NCBI GenBank assembly: GCA_022560715.1 | Contig: JADFSQ010000051.1 | Coordinates: forward strand, 1 to 8,891 | Direction: 5' to 3' | DNA: 8,891 nt | From: Bacteroidota bacterium | GTDB taxonomy: Bacteria > Bacteroidota > Bacteroidia > Flavobacteriales > Flavobacteriaceae | Shown: piece by piece, positions 1-5,912 of the stretch | Numbering within the stretch: position 1 is the first letter of the stretch | How the letters are laid out: every line of letters starts with the position of its first letter | Notes under the pieces: model-generated | Seen by the model: the letters and a program-made list of their open reading frames with translations, nothing else | Database searches by the model: none | Told to the model about the DNA's origin: nothing | Made by a program: the position numbers and the translations under genes

Positions 1-792
1 GGTATCAGTAACTAACGTAGTATCTATTTTATCTAAGTCTAACTGTTGAACAGCAATAGTAACGATTCTAGCATAACCAGTACCGGCACTAAACTGATTA
101 GCAGATAATAACCCACCGACATGAATAAACTGCCCAACAGTAAGACCAAGAGTTGTAAAATCGATTGGATTAATGACACCATTATTATTACTTGTTAAGA
201 CCGCTGTTGAACCAGTAACCACAATACTTAGATCACCGGTCTCAGGACGAATACCGGCGATATCCACAGTAGCATTAGTCGGCGAAGTCTCAATAGTCAA
301 TCCAGAAACAGTAATTTCAGTATCGGTCGCTACGGGTTGACTGGTAATTTCTTTTACCCCGTTGTTCGCCGCAGTTAAATAGCTCCGCGAAAATAGTAAG
401 CTAATAGGACCGCCAGAGGTGAAATGAAGCTTATCAACCTGTGCCGTTATTAATGCTGGGACCGTGTAACCAGTAGCAGTAACATCACCCCCTAAAAAGT
501 CTAAATCTTGATTAACCGAGACGGCAAAAGCAAAGCCTTCAATGAAATCGACAAAATGGGATAAGGTTAAATCACCTTCCCACTCAACAGCACTATCTAA
601 ATCAGTCACCGTACCTTTTCTTCGTTGACGATTCTGTGAAACCGGACTACGTGCGACTGTGGTAATAGTAGCCCCGTAAGTACCGATCGAATTAGGTTCT
701 AAGATAAACCAAGTCGGGCTTCCAGGCAAAACGCCCAAAGTTTCCTCAACAGCATAACTCAGAGTTGTATTGTTAGTTAAGACGCGACCCAT
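1..792 (-). CDS. Phage tail tube protein (major tail protein), C-terminus cut by window edge
   Basis: An open minus-strand frame of 264 codons starts at ATG 792-790 and runs off the left edge with no stop. The start is supported by a perfect AGGAGG at 803-798 that overlaps the stop codon of the upstream gene. The N-terminus reads MGRVLTNNTTLSYAVEETLG and continues with GSPTWFILEPNSIG and then RQRRKGTVTDLDSAVEWEGD, a pattern I recognise from phage tail tube proteins. Such proteins polymerise into the inner tube of siphovirus or myovirus tails. The later part is rich in Thr, Val, Gly and Ser, as expected for beta-sandwich domains, and may include an added Ig-like domain after about residue 150 (inference). 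Its place directly after the tail terminator gene matches the usual order. Family recognition is from memory of the sequence pattern, not from a search. Confidence 0.82.
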   Translation of the reverse strand, partial: MGRVLTNNTTLSYAVEETLGVLPGSPTWFILEPNSIGTYGATITTVARSPVSQNRQRRKGTVTDLDSAVEWEGDLTLSHFVDFIEGFAFAVSVNQDLDFLGGDVTATGYTVPALITAQVDKLHFTSGGPISLLFSRSYLTAANNGVKEITSQPVATDTEITVSGLTIETSPTNATVDIAGIRPETGDLSIVVTGSTAVLTSNNNGVINPIDFTTLGLTVGQFIHVGGLLSANQFSAGTGYARIVTIAVQQLDLDKIDTTLVTDT

Positions 793-797
793 ATTGG

Positions 798-803
798 CCT
801 CCT
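798..803 (-). promoter_or_regulatory. Strong Shine-Dalgarno overlapping a stop codon
   Basis: The minus strand reads TAGGAGG, so the TAG stop of the tail terminator gene (804-802) shares bases with a perfect AGGAGG. This lies 5 nt before the ATG of the tail tube gene. The arrangement suggests coupled translation of the two tail genes. It is also evidence that the phage uses a host with canonical SD-dependent initiation. Confidence 0.8.
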
Positions 804-1209
804 ATTTAGTTTGTTCATAATTAAAAGTAGATTCAACCGTAACTTGGTAGTAATCGCCAATACGGCCCAATTCACGTACGTCAGTTGCAAAAAACCATAA
901 TCCGCCAGTTAGCCTAACCCCTTCGAAAATCCCACGAACAATTTCTGAGAGACGATCAGATTCTTCAACCCCAGTATCTATTGGGGTGAATATCTGGGTC
1001 AAAACTGATCCTACTCGTAAAAATTTTCTTATTCCGACGGGTCCTAGGGAATCTTGATTAGATATAGTATTGCGAACGACTGTGCGCACCCAAGGAGTAC
1101 TCTCAGGTTCCGTAAAAGATTTATTATCCAAATCAAAAGGGGTCTCATTATTCCAAACGGAAATAAATTCGTCGTAAATTAAAACACGCGCTTCATTGAT
1201 TGTTGGCAT
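802..1209 (-). CDS. Phage tail terminator-like protein (DUF4128 type)
   Basis: A complete 135-aa protein. It begins MPTINEARVLIYDEFISVW and has TPWVRTVVRN near residue 40, a central GIRKFLRVGSVLTQIFTPIDTG stretch (about 60-80) and ends with YYQVTVESTFNYEQTK. The pattern of an N-terminal helix, a PWVR strand and a (R)xGxVxVQIFTPxxxG strand is that of tail terminator-like proteins of tailed phages. These form a hexameric ring on the tail tube that stops elongation and docks to the head. The length is normal for the family. The start ATG (1209-1207) has only a weak purine-rich site upstream. It lies 29 bp after the neck gene and 9 bp before the tail tube gene, so the three probably share a transcript. 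Assigned by motif pattern and synteny. Confidence 0.82.
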   Translation of the reverse strand: MPTINEARVLIYDEFISVWNNETPFDLDNKSFTEPESTPWVRTVVRNTISNQDSLGPVGIRKFLRVGSVLTQIFTPIDTGVEESDRLSEIVRGIFEGVRLTGGLWFFATDVRELGRIGDYYQVTVESTFNYEQTK

Positions 1210-1238
1210 AAAATTACCGTCACTATAGCATCCACTAA

Positions 1239-1613
1239 TTATATCACTGATTTTATAGATTTAGCAATAGCATTTTGTACAAATCCGCTTGGTGCTTGCG
1301 TAGACGACCCTTCATTCAATGGGATAATATAAGGAACATTATTCGTTACAAAGGCTAACTGAGGTAGCTTATAGGTTTTTGCAAAAATAGTTTTACCATT
1401 GTTTTGAGCATCGATAGCCGCACCAACTGCTATTTTAGACCCAACTACGACATCATGAGGAGATCCGACTGATGGTATCCAGTTGGATGCCGCCCATGTC
1501 GTTAACTTTGGGGTCTCACTGGCTAATTCGTCGGTAACCTTGATTGTGAGGTTCTTAATGAACACTTCGACGAAATCTTCTAATTGACCAATAACCCGAG
1601 TAGTTTCAGTCAC
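1239..1613 (-). CDS. HK97 gp10-like neck / tail-completion protein
   Basis: A 124-aa protein starting at GTG (1613-1611), preceded by an AAAGGA purine run about 11 nt upstream; there is no better ATG. The C-terminal part reads FVTNNVPYIIPLNEGSSTQAP followed by SGFVQNAIAKSI. The motif order of NN-x-PY-hydrophobic-x-LxxG-S-x-QAP-x-GFV is characteristic of the HK97 gp10 group. This group makes the tail-completion or neck ring between the head-tail connector and the tail terminator. The middle (about 45-75) has WIPSVGSPHDVVVGS, consistent with the processed-substrate style of this family. The gene sits immediately before the tail terminator, as expected. A 264-bp gap without a normal gene precedes it, where a connector would usually be encoded. 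Confidence 0.72.
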   Translation of the reverse strand: MTETTRVIGQLEDFVEVFIKNLTIKVTDELASETPKLTTWAASNWIPSVGSPHDVVVGSKIAVGAAIDAQNNGKTIFAKTYKLPQLAFVTNNVPYIIPLNEGSSTQAPSGFVQNAIAKSIKSVI

Positions 1614-1706
1614 CGTTTTTTATTTCCTTTAAAAATTTATAATAGTGTAATCGTTGCGTAGCTAATGATGATAGTACTAGATCTAGCATTACGGGTTATC
1701 TGCGGT

Positions 1707-1781
1707 TTAAGTCGATCGCCTTTCTGCTGAAAGAGGCGTTTTAATAGTTCTTAAATAGACCTTGTTATAATCTTTACACAT
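1707..1781 (-). CDS. Possible 24-aa phage small ORF
   Basis: ATG at 1781-1779 is preceded by AGGAGAT about 8 nt upstream, a site as good as those of the neighbouring phage genes. The peptide begins MCKDYNKVYLR, is basic, ends AERRST, and stops with TAA at 1709-1707. It matches nothing I know. Its frame overlaps an imperfect hairpin (1717-1738), so the codons may be incidental. It could be a leader peptide, a remnant of a lost connector gene, or chance. Only the ribosome-binding site supports it. Confidence 0.25.
   Translation of the reverse strand: MCKDYNKVYLRTIKTPLSAERRST
1717..1738 (+). terminator. Imperfect GC-rich hairpin followed by T-run on the plus strand
   Basis: CGCC and GGCG arms, extended by imperfect TTTC/GAAA pairing, enclose a short loop. 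On the plus strand the hairpin is followed by TTTTAATAG, which resembles an intrinsic terminator reading rightward. No plus-strand gene feeds it, so it may instead act as an RNA structure in the minus-strand transcript upstream of the neck gene, or protect against antisense transcription. Weak call. Confidence 0.3.
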
Positions 1782-1819
1782 TTTAATATCTCCTATCAAT
1801 CAGAGGCTCCCCTGAACTT

Positions 1820-1840
1820 AAATAAAAGGGATAGGCCCTT
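1820..1840 (-). terminator. Weak intrinsic terminator-like hairpin after the 136-aa phage gene
   Basis: On the minus strand AAGGG, a 5-nt loop and CCCTT are followed by TTATTT, 38 nt after the stop of the upstream gene. The stem is only 5 bp, so termination would be partial. It could lower transcription from the head genes into the tail genes. Confidence 0.35.
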
Positions 1841-1877
1841 GTTCCTTGTCGGTTTTTGGTGTCGGTCTATCGGTAGA

Positions 1878-2288
1878 TTATTTTTGTACCCAAGGTGGCG
1901 TATTAGTCCCTCCATTAGTCTCTGTTACTTTTTCTAGTCCGGACTTTTCTACCCCTTCCTTAACCACAATATCTACTGGATTAATAATTTCAGGATCGTC
2001 TACCTTTTCGAGTTCTTCTGGATCAGGAGTTTCGGGGTCTGTTACTTTTTCTAGTTCGGGTAATGATCGCGTATTGTTTAAACCCTCGAGCATCTTTTTA
2101 GTCCAAGGGCTATCTGTAACACCAATACGCCGACGACTAAATAAACTCCTTAGGTGGAATTCTTTCATGGGTAACTTCTCGGACGGTATTTCAGTACCAG
2201 GCTCAAGTACTACAGAGCTTGATAAACGAATATGCCTTACAGCAGTATACTTTTGGCCTCTGCGGTAGAAACCTTGGAACGATGCCAT
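1878..2288 (-). CDS. Uncharacterised phage head-region protein with acidic LEKV-repeat tail
   Basis: A 136-aa protein with ATG at 2288-2286 and an AGGAG site 7 nt upstream. Two regions are visible. Residues 1-70 are basic and moderately conserved-looking, with FYRRGQKY, LEPGTEIPSEKLP and a SLFSRRRIGVTDSPWT segment. Residues 75-136 form an acidic, Pro- and Glu-rich low-complexity tail with three copies of LEKV (79-82, 93-96, 118-121). I do not recognise a named family. Position directly after the major capsid gene suggests a head-associated role such as a head-completion, decoration or assembly factor, but this is inference from synteny only. An internal 18-bp direct DNA repeat (1921-1938 and 2038-2055) encodes two of the LEKV copies, which points to recent internal duplication. 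The plus-strand open frame across this gene is a shadow. Confidence 0.72.
   Translation of the reverse strand: MASFQGFYRRGQKYTAVRHIRLSSSVVLEPGTEIPSEKLPMKEFHLRSLFSRRRIGVTDSPWTKKMLEGLNNTRSLPELEKVTDPETPDPEELEKVDDPEIINPVDIVVKEGVEKSGLEKVTETNGGTNTPPWVQK
1921..2055. repeat. 18-bp exact direct repeat inside the phage acidic-tail gene
   Basis: The plus-strand word TCTGTTACTTTTTCTAGT occurs at 1921-1938 and again at 2038-2055, 117 bp apart (39 codons, in frame). On the coding strand both encode LEKVT. A third diverged copy between them encodes LEKVDD. In-frame spacing suggests duplication of a tail unit, with potential for length change by slippage or recombination. Confidence 0.8.
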
Positions 2289-2318
2289 GACGATCTCCTA
2301 ATTCTTATCTAATGGGAG

Positions 2319-2340
2319 ATAAAGGACCGGTGTCCTTTAT
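2319..2340 (-). terminator. Strong hairpin between capsid and downstream gene
   Basis: A perfect 9-bp stem (ATAAAGGAC / GTCCTTTAT) with a 4-nt loop begins 10 nt after the capsid stop codon. On the minus strand it is followed by CTCCCATT, so the U-run is short and partly inside the stem. It may be a partial terminator or a 3'-end stabiliser that lets the capsid message accumulate above the following genes. Both roles are inferred; the stem itself is plain in the sequence. Confidence 0.6.
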
Positions 2341-2350
2341 GTATTGCTGT

Positions 2351-2809
2351 TTAGCTAATCAGAGCTGAGAAAAAGTAGCCGAGGTCTGGTCCGACTAACT
2401 TATAATCAAATGCCATCTGCCCTTCAATACGATCGGATTCAAGCTGTTCCATTCTGAAGCGTTTGATGCGATGACCAGCAGGAGTAGCCCCTGTGAATCC
2501 GGTCCAAGAGAACTGGGTACCAGCAGTTGGCTCATCTAGCGAAACTGAACTAGGTGCGTAGTATAAAAGAGCGTCTTGGGCACCGATGAACTGATAATCA
2601 GCAAAATCAGGATCTGTTTTACTAATTGGTGCTGAATTGAAGATCGAGTCCATAATAAAGATTTCTTCAAGTTCGAGCAATTCAGTTAGACGCTGCTTCA
2701 TTACCATCGCGGGTAAACTAGTAGAAGCACCACCTGAAATACGCGCCAGAATAGCGTCATTATCAAGCAAGGCGTCATATGCTTCTCGTCCGATAATCAT
2801 TTTATTCGG
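2351..2809 (-). CDS. Phage major capsid protein, C-terminal fragment (3' part of the chimeric frame)
   Basis: Residues about 649-800 of the chimeric frame. They read PNKMIIGREAYDALLDNDAI, then LARISGGAS, LPAMVMKQRLTELLELEEIFI, and near the end RIEGQMAFDYKLVGPDLGYFF. The pattern of PNxxxxGRxxYDALxxxxxI followed by an LxELLELExIxI strand and a C-terminal DLGYFF is that of HK97-fold major capsid proteins. These form the icosahedral shell. Only roughly the last 150 residues are present; the N-terminal arm and most of the P- and A-domains are absent. Codon use is less AT-rich than in the DUF255 part. The stop is followed by a strong hairpin and then the rest of a head-tail cassette in normal order, which supports the capsid call. 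Confidence 0.8.
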   Translation of the reverse strand, partial: PNKMIIGREAYDALLDNDAILARISGGASTSLPAMVMKQRLTELLELEEIFIMDSIFNSAPISKTDPDFADYQFIGAQDALLYYAPSSVSLDEPTAGTQFSWTGFTGATPAGHRIKRFRMEQLESDRIEGQMAFDYKLVGPDLGYFFSALIS

Positions 2810-4753
2810 AATGTAAGTATTGTTTAACTCTTTGATTTTTTCAAAAACTTCTTGCCCAACAATTGCGACTTCATAAAATTCGTTAGAATAGTTCAGCATT
2901 AAATCTAACCAATTTGAATAACTAGAACTGTAACTTTCAATTTCAGGCTTCACATTATTAAGCATTGTTGTAGCTATTCTAAAATATGTTTCATTATCAA
3001 AGTAATGTGATAATTTGAACAGGTTTTTTGCCATAATCGAGTTGCTTGCCGGAATAACATTATCTCGATATTCAATATTTCTGGTAACTAACGAAGTGTC
3101 TTCTTTTGAAGTAAAAAAGAACATTTTATTAGAGTCGTCAAAAAAATAATCTATGGCATAATTGGTTAAATCTCTTGACCTATCAAGCCACTTTTCGTCT
3201 AATGTAATTTCATAAAGCACTAAAAAAGATTCTATTGTTGCAGCATAATCTTCAAGAAAACCATTGATGGTACTTTTTCCGTTTTTGTAATTTCGATACA
3301 AACCACCATCTTCACGTAATTGTATGTTTAAAATGAAATTTGCATTTTTTATGGCTGAATTCAAATAGTTTTCATTTCCCAATACACGATAAGCATCTAC
3401 ATAACCTTTTATCATGAGTGCGTTCCAGGATGTTAGAGTTTTATCGTCTAATCGAGGTTTATCTCTTTTTTCACGTTCTGAAAATAAAATCTGTTTCCAG
3501 TTTTCTTTTTTTTCTTGAAGCTGTGCTTTGGTAAGTTTGTGTTTTTTTATAATGGAATTATCATCGTCTTTTCGTATTAGTACATAATTTTTATGTTCCC
3601 AAAGCCCATAATTATTTATATTGTAGTAGTCTGAAAATATATCATAATCATCGTTAATAAGGGTTTTAAGAGTTTCTTTTTTCCAAACATAAAAAGCACC
3701 TTCCTCAAGTTTACCATCTTCGGTATTGCTATCTGCATCTAACGATGAATAAAATACACCATTTGCTGCTGTGAGTTCGCGTTCAACAAATGCTAAGGTT
3801 TCAACAATTACATCTTTATAGAGTTCGTTTTTTGTTATAAGATAAGCGTCTGAATACAAACTTACCAATTGCGCATTGTCGTAGAGCATTTTTTCAAAAT
3901 GTGGCACATGCCAATTAATGTCTGTAGAGTATCTTGAAAAGCCTCCACCAATTTGATCGAAAACGCCACCATAAGCCATTTGGGTAAGTGTTAGATTTAC
4001 ATAATCTTGTAATTTTTCGTCGTTATTTTGATAGGCATATCGCAATAAAAAATGATAGTTGTTAGGCATCATAAATTTTGGAGACCTATTCATTCCGCCT
4101 TCTCTGTTATCAAATTGTTTGGACCATTTTTTTACTGTGCTCTCAATAAACTCGTTTTCGAAAGTAGCTTCATCTTTATTAAGGGAAACAATGTCTATAG
4201 ATTTTATGCCTTGCTCTAACTTGTCGGCATATTCCAATAACTTGTTAGGTTTTTTTTGATAGGTTTCAGAAATCTGATTTAAAATATTCACCCATTGTTC
4301 TTTTTTAAAATACGTTCCTCCCCAAACTGGTCTTCCATCTGGTAACGCAATAACATTTAATGGCCAACCTCCACGACCTGTCATAAGCTGGACAGCATTC
4401 ATATATACTTGGTCAACATCTGGACGCTCTTCTCTATCTACTTTAATGTTCGTAAATTTTTCATTCATTAATTTGGCTACCAACGAATCTTCAAAACTTT
4501 CACGCTCCATGACATGACACCAATGGCAGGCAGCATAGCCAATACTGATTATGATGAGCTTATTGTCTTTTTTGGCTTGCTCTAAAGTGTCGTCGTTCCA
4601 GGCTTTCCAGTTTACCGGATTATGTGCATGTTGAAGTAAGTAAGGGCTTGTTTCATTAATGAGGTCATTGGTAAATTTATGTTTCATAGACTCTGTATTT
4701 TGACCTTTACAACTTATTAAAGCAATAATTAATAATAATGGAAAATATCTCAT
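2351..4753 (-). CDS. DUF255/thioredoxin-domain lipoprotein (YyaL/SSP411 family) fused in frame to a phage capsid C-terminus
   Basis: One 800-codon frame with two unrelated parts. Residues 1 to about 650 are a YyaL-type protein. A lipobox (LIS then C15) marks a secreted lipoprotein. A thioredoxin-like domain follows, with NPVNW, C76-H-W-C79 and TGRGGWP (125-131). After it comes an alpha/alpha-barrel glycosidase-like domain with GGVFDQIGGGF (262-272), WHVPHFEKMLYDNAQL (281-296), SSLDADS (336-342), EGAFYVW (351-357) and DDKTLTSWNALM (436-447). The family's activity is not well defined; a redox or sugar-related role is proposed from domains. Family members run to roughly 670-700 aa with a C-terminal segment that usually contains a cysteine motif. 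Here that segment is missing and replaced after residues 649-655 by about 145 residues of phage major capsid protein. The start ATG follows a short AT-rich leader; nfu lies 80 bp upstream. The fusion is probably not a natural gene. Confidence 0.9.
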   Translation of the reverse strand: MRYFPLLLIIALISCKGQNTESMKHKFTNDLINETSPYLLQHAHNPVNWKAWNDDTLEQAKKDNKLIIISIGYAACHWCHVMERESFEDSLVAKLMNEKFTNIKVDREERPDVDQVYMNAVQLMTGRGGWPLNVIALPDGRPVWGGTYFKKEQWVNILNQISETYQKKPNKLLEYADKLEQGIKSIDIVSLNKDEATFENEFIESTVKKWSKQFDNREGGMNRSPKFMMPNNYHFLLRYAYQNNDEKLQDYVNLTLTQMAYGGVFDQIGGGFSRYSTDINWHVPHFEKMLYDNAQLVSLYSDAYLITKNELYKDVIVETLAFVERELTAANGVFYSSLDADSNTEDGKLEEGAFYVWKKETLKTLINDDYDIFSDYYNINNYGLWEHKNYVLIRKDDDNSIIKKHKLTKAQLQEKKENWKQILFSEREKRDKPRLDDKTLTSWNALMIKGYVDAYRVLGNENYLNSAIKNANFILNIQLREDGGLYRNYKNGKSTINGFLEDYAATIESFLVLYEITLDEKWLDRSRDLTNYAIDYFFDDSNKMFFFTSKEDTSLVTRNIEYRDNVIPASNSIMAKNLFKLSHYFDNETYFRIATTMLNNVKPEIESYSSSYSNWLDLMLNYSNEFYEVAIVGQEVFEKIKELNNTYIPNKMIIGREAYDALLDNDAILARISGGASTSLPAMVMKQRLTELLELEEIFIMDSIFNSAPISKTDPDFADYQFIGAQDALLYYAPSSVSLDEPTAGTQFSWTGFTGATPAGHRIKRFRMEQLESDRIEGQMAFDYKLVGPDLGYFFSALIS
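2789..2809 (-). other. Probable chimeric junction between flavobacterial and phage DNA
   Basis: This 21-bp stretch encodes PNKMIIG (residues 649-655). The preceding YEVAIVGQEVFEKIKELNNT and YIPNK(M/I)I fit the expected end region of DUF255 proteins, and PNxxxxGREAYDAL fits the capsid family. The stretch therefore plausibly belongs to both parents. To the right of it codons are AT-rich and flavobacterial; to the left they include GCC, CGT, GCG and CTG more often. A short shared word is what one expects at a de Bruijn-graph misjoin, a PCR or MDA template switch, or a microhomology recombination. Confidence 0.7.
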
Positions 4754-4761
4754 AATGTAAA

Positions 4762-4769
4762 GTTAGGGA
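4762..4769 (-). promoter_or_regulatory. Possible Bacteroidota-type -7 box before the DUF255 gene
   Basis: The minus strand reads TAACTTTAC a few bases before the ATG at 4753, one mismatch from TAnnTTTG. A TTTTG lies about 16 nt upstream as a -33-like element. If used, the transcript would be almost leaderless. The alternative is co-transcription from the nfu gene 80 bp upstream. Confidence 0.3.
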
Positions 4770-4833
4770 ATTTTAAGTATACAAAAGAACTCAAGATTGC
4801 ACTGTTCTAATGTAATTTAAACAAAACAATAAG

Positions 4834-5736
4834 TTAGCCATTAATAGCTTCCACGAATTCAACTTTACCTTTTAGCATTTCTTTTAGCATATTTTCTATG
4901 CCATTTTTTAAGGTTATTGTTGATGAAGGACAACCACTACAAGCACCTTGCAGAATTACTTTTACGGTTTTGGTTTCTGCATCATACGATTCAAATTGAA
5001 TATTGCCACCATCACTTGCAACAGCAGGTTTTACATATTCTTCAAGAATAGTTACAATTTCTTTTGATATATCGTCTAATGTTTCAAAATCTTCTTCTTT
5101 AGAAGTTCCATTGTTTTTCGTTATTTCAGAAGCATTTGCAAGAACGATTTCTTTGCCATTCTCTATATAACTTCTAATAAATTCTCTTAATTCCATTGTA
5201 ATATCATTCCAATCTGCAACATCGTATTTTGTTATAGAAATGTAATTTTTGTCTATAAAGACACTTTTTACAAAGGAAAAGTTAAATAATGCAGTCGCAA
5301 AAGGAGATACTTTAGCGTCATCTATTGAAGAAAATTCAAACATTGAAGACACTAAATTTTTATTTGCTACAAACTTCATTGCTGAAGGATTTGGCGTACT
5401 TTCAGCATAAACAGTTACAGGGATTTTTTTCTTTTCAGAAGAAGATTCAACAACTATTCCTCCAGCATTAAGGAAGTCTTCTATTTGAGTAGAGACTTCG
5501 TTTTGCACATCTTCCCATTCAACAATATCATAGCGTTCTATAGCAATAAAATTACCTGAAATATAAATCTTTTTCACAAAAGGTAAGTGAAATAGTTGCT
5601 GTGCTAATGGTGAGTTTTTAGCGTCATCTATGTTATTAAACTCGAAACTTTCATATTGTGTTAGAAAGGTGTTGGTTTCAAATTTTAAAATTACCGGATT
5701 ACTGGTTTCTTGTATGGAGACATTAATTTTATTCAT
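4834..5736 (-). CDS. NifU-like (Nfu) Fe-S cluster carrier with duplicated N-terminal domain
   Basis: A complete 300-aa protein of the cytoplasmic Nfu type, which carries assembled Fe-S clusters to apoproteins. Three domains are visible. Two tandem Nfu_N domains span about 8-90 and 108-192. Each has a P(N)xxxxKF strand, a DDAKxSP(L/F)AxxLFxxxFVKxxxI helix-strand core and an (I/Y)DVxxW-type segment. A Glu/Lys/Ser-rich linker (about 195-220) leads to the NifU C-terminal domain (about 223-298), which contains PAVASDGGNIQF and the cluster-binding CSGC motif (C266 and C269) in GACSGCPSSTITL. The first N-terminal copy lacks the TPNPSAMKF signature seen in the second and looks more diverged. Similar doubled forms of about 300 aa occur in Flavobacteriia as far as I know. 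Start at ATG 5736-5734; no SD is visible, which is normal for the group. Confidence 0.93.
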   Translation of the reverse strand: MNKINVSIQETSNPVILKFETNTFLTQYESFEFNNIDDAKNSPLAQQLFHLPFVKKIYISGNFIAIERYDIVEWEDVQNEVSTQIEDFLNAGGIVVESSSEKKKIPVTVYAESTPNPSAMKFVANKNLVSSMFEFSSIDDAKVSPFATALFNFSFVKSVFIDKNYISITKYDVADWNDITMELREFIRSYIENGKEIVLANASEITKNNGTSKEEDFETLDDISKEIVTILEEYVKPAVASDGGNIQFESYDAETKTVKVILQGACSGCPSSTITLKNGIENMLKEMLKGKVEFVEAING

Positions 5737-5751
5737 TAAAACTAGTTTTTA

Positions 5752-5759
5752 CAAAAATA
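5752..5759 (-). promoter_or_regulatory. Bacteroidota -7 box for the nfu gene
   Basis: The minus strand reads TATTTTTG, a full match to TAnnTTTG, 15 nt before the nfu start codon. Initiation a few bases downstream would leave a very short leader. No clear TTTG -33 element is visible at the usual distance, so this is a moderate call. Confidence 0.5.
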
Positions 5760-5831
5760 ATAAAAGAAATATGGAGTTAGCTTATAGAATACTTAAATCT
5801 TAGTTAATTATAGTTACAAAAAATAAATTTA

Positions 5832-5839
5832 TATATTTG
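5832..5839 (+). promoter_or_regulatory. Bacteroidota -7 box for the PorP/SprF-like gene
   Basis: TATATTTG matches TAnnTTTG fully and lies 73 nt before the preferred ATG at 5913. Transcription starting at about 5845 would give a leader of roughly 65 nt. The -33 region has only a weak TTAnAG-like stretch. The box is divergent to the nfu -7 box, so the 5737-5912 region acts as a two-way promoter region. Confidence 0.5.
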
Positions 5840-5912
5840 ACAGCTATGGTAAATTGTGAAAGAGGATATATGTCTTTTTAAACTCTTTTTACATAAAAAA
5901 GAATACATTGAT

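Larger units (their letters stand above)
1614..1877. other. 264-bp phage intergenic gap where a head-tail connector gene is expected
   Basis: No gene of convincing size is visible on either strand. The gap holds a terminator-like hairpin on the minus strand near its right end (1820-1840), a second hairpin (1717-1738) and a 24-codon ORF with a good ribosome-binding site (1707-1781). Many tailed phages encode a gp6-like head-tail connector of more than 100 aa between the capsid-region genes and the gp10-like gene. None can be recognised here. The gap could be a decayed gene, a regulatory spacer, or a site where sequence has been lost. Confidence 0.5.

Noticed and set aside
1846..2268. Plus-strand 140-codon open frame, Ser-rich
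   Set aside because: It lies almost wholly opposite the 136-aa phage gene, which has a strong ribosome-binding site and fits the phage gene order. The Ser-rich composition is an antisense effect of the Glu/Leu-rich tail.
2700..2900. Prophage integration site in the DUF255 gene
   Set aside because: There is no integrase, no att-like core and no tRNA, and the boundary cuts a capsid gene instead of a phage chromosome end.
4059..4259. Plus-strand 66-codon open frame
   Set aside because: It is antisense within the well-supported DUF255 coding region, with no start signal and no protein-like features.
2351..4753. A novel evolved fusion protein linking a redox/glycosidase-like lipoprotein to a capsid
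   Set aside because: The capsid piece lacks most of its fold, the lipoprotein lacks its normal C-terminus, and composition changes at the join. This fits a chimera better than a selected fusion.
5856..5912. GTG-start extension of the PorP/SprF-like protein
   Set aside because: It would add 19 residues ahead of a complete signal peptide that starts at ATG 5913, which would impair export recognition.
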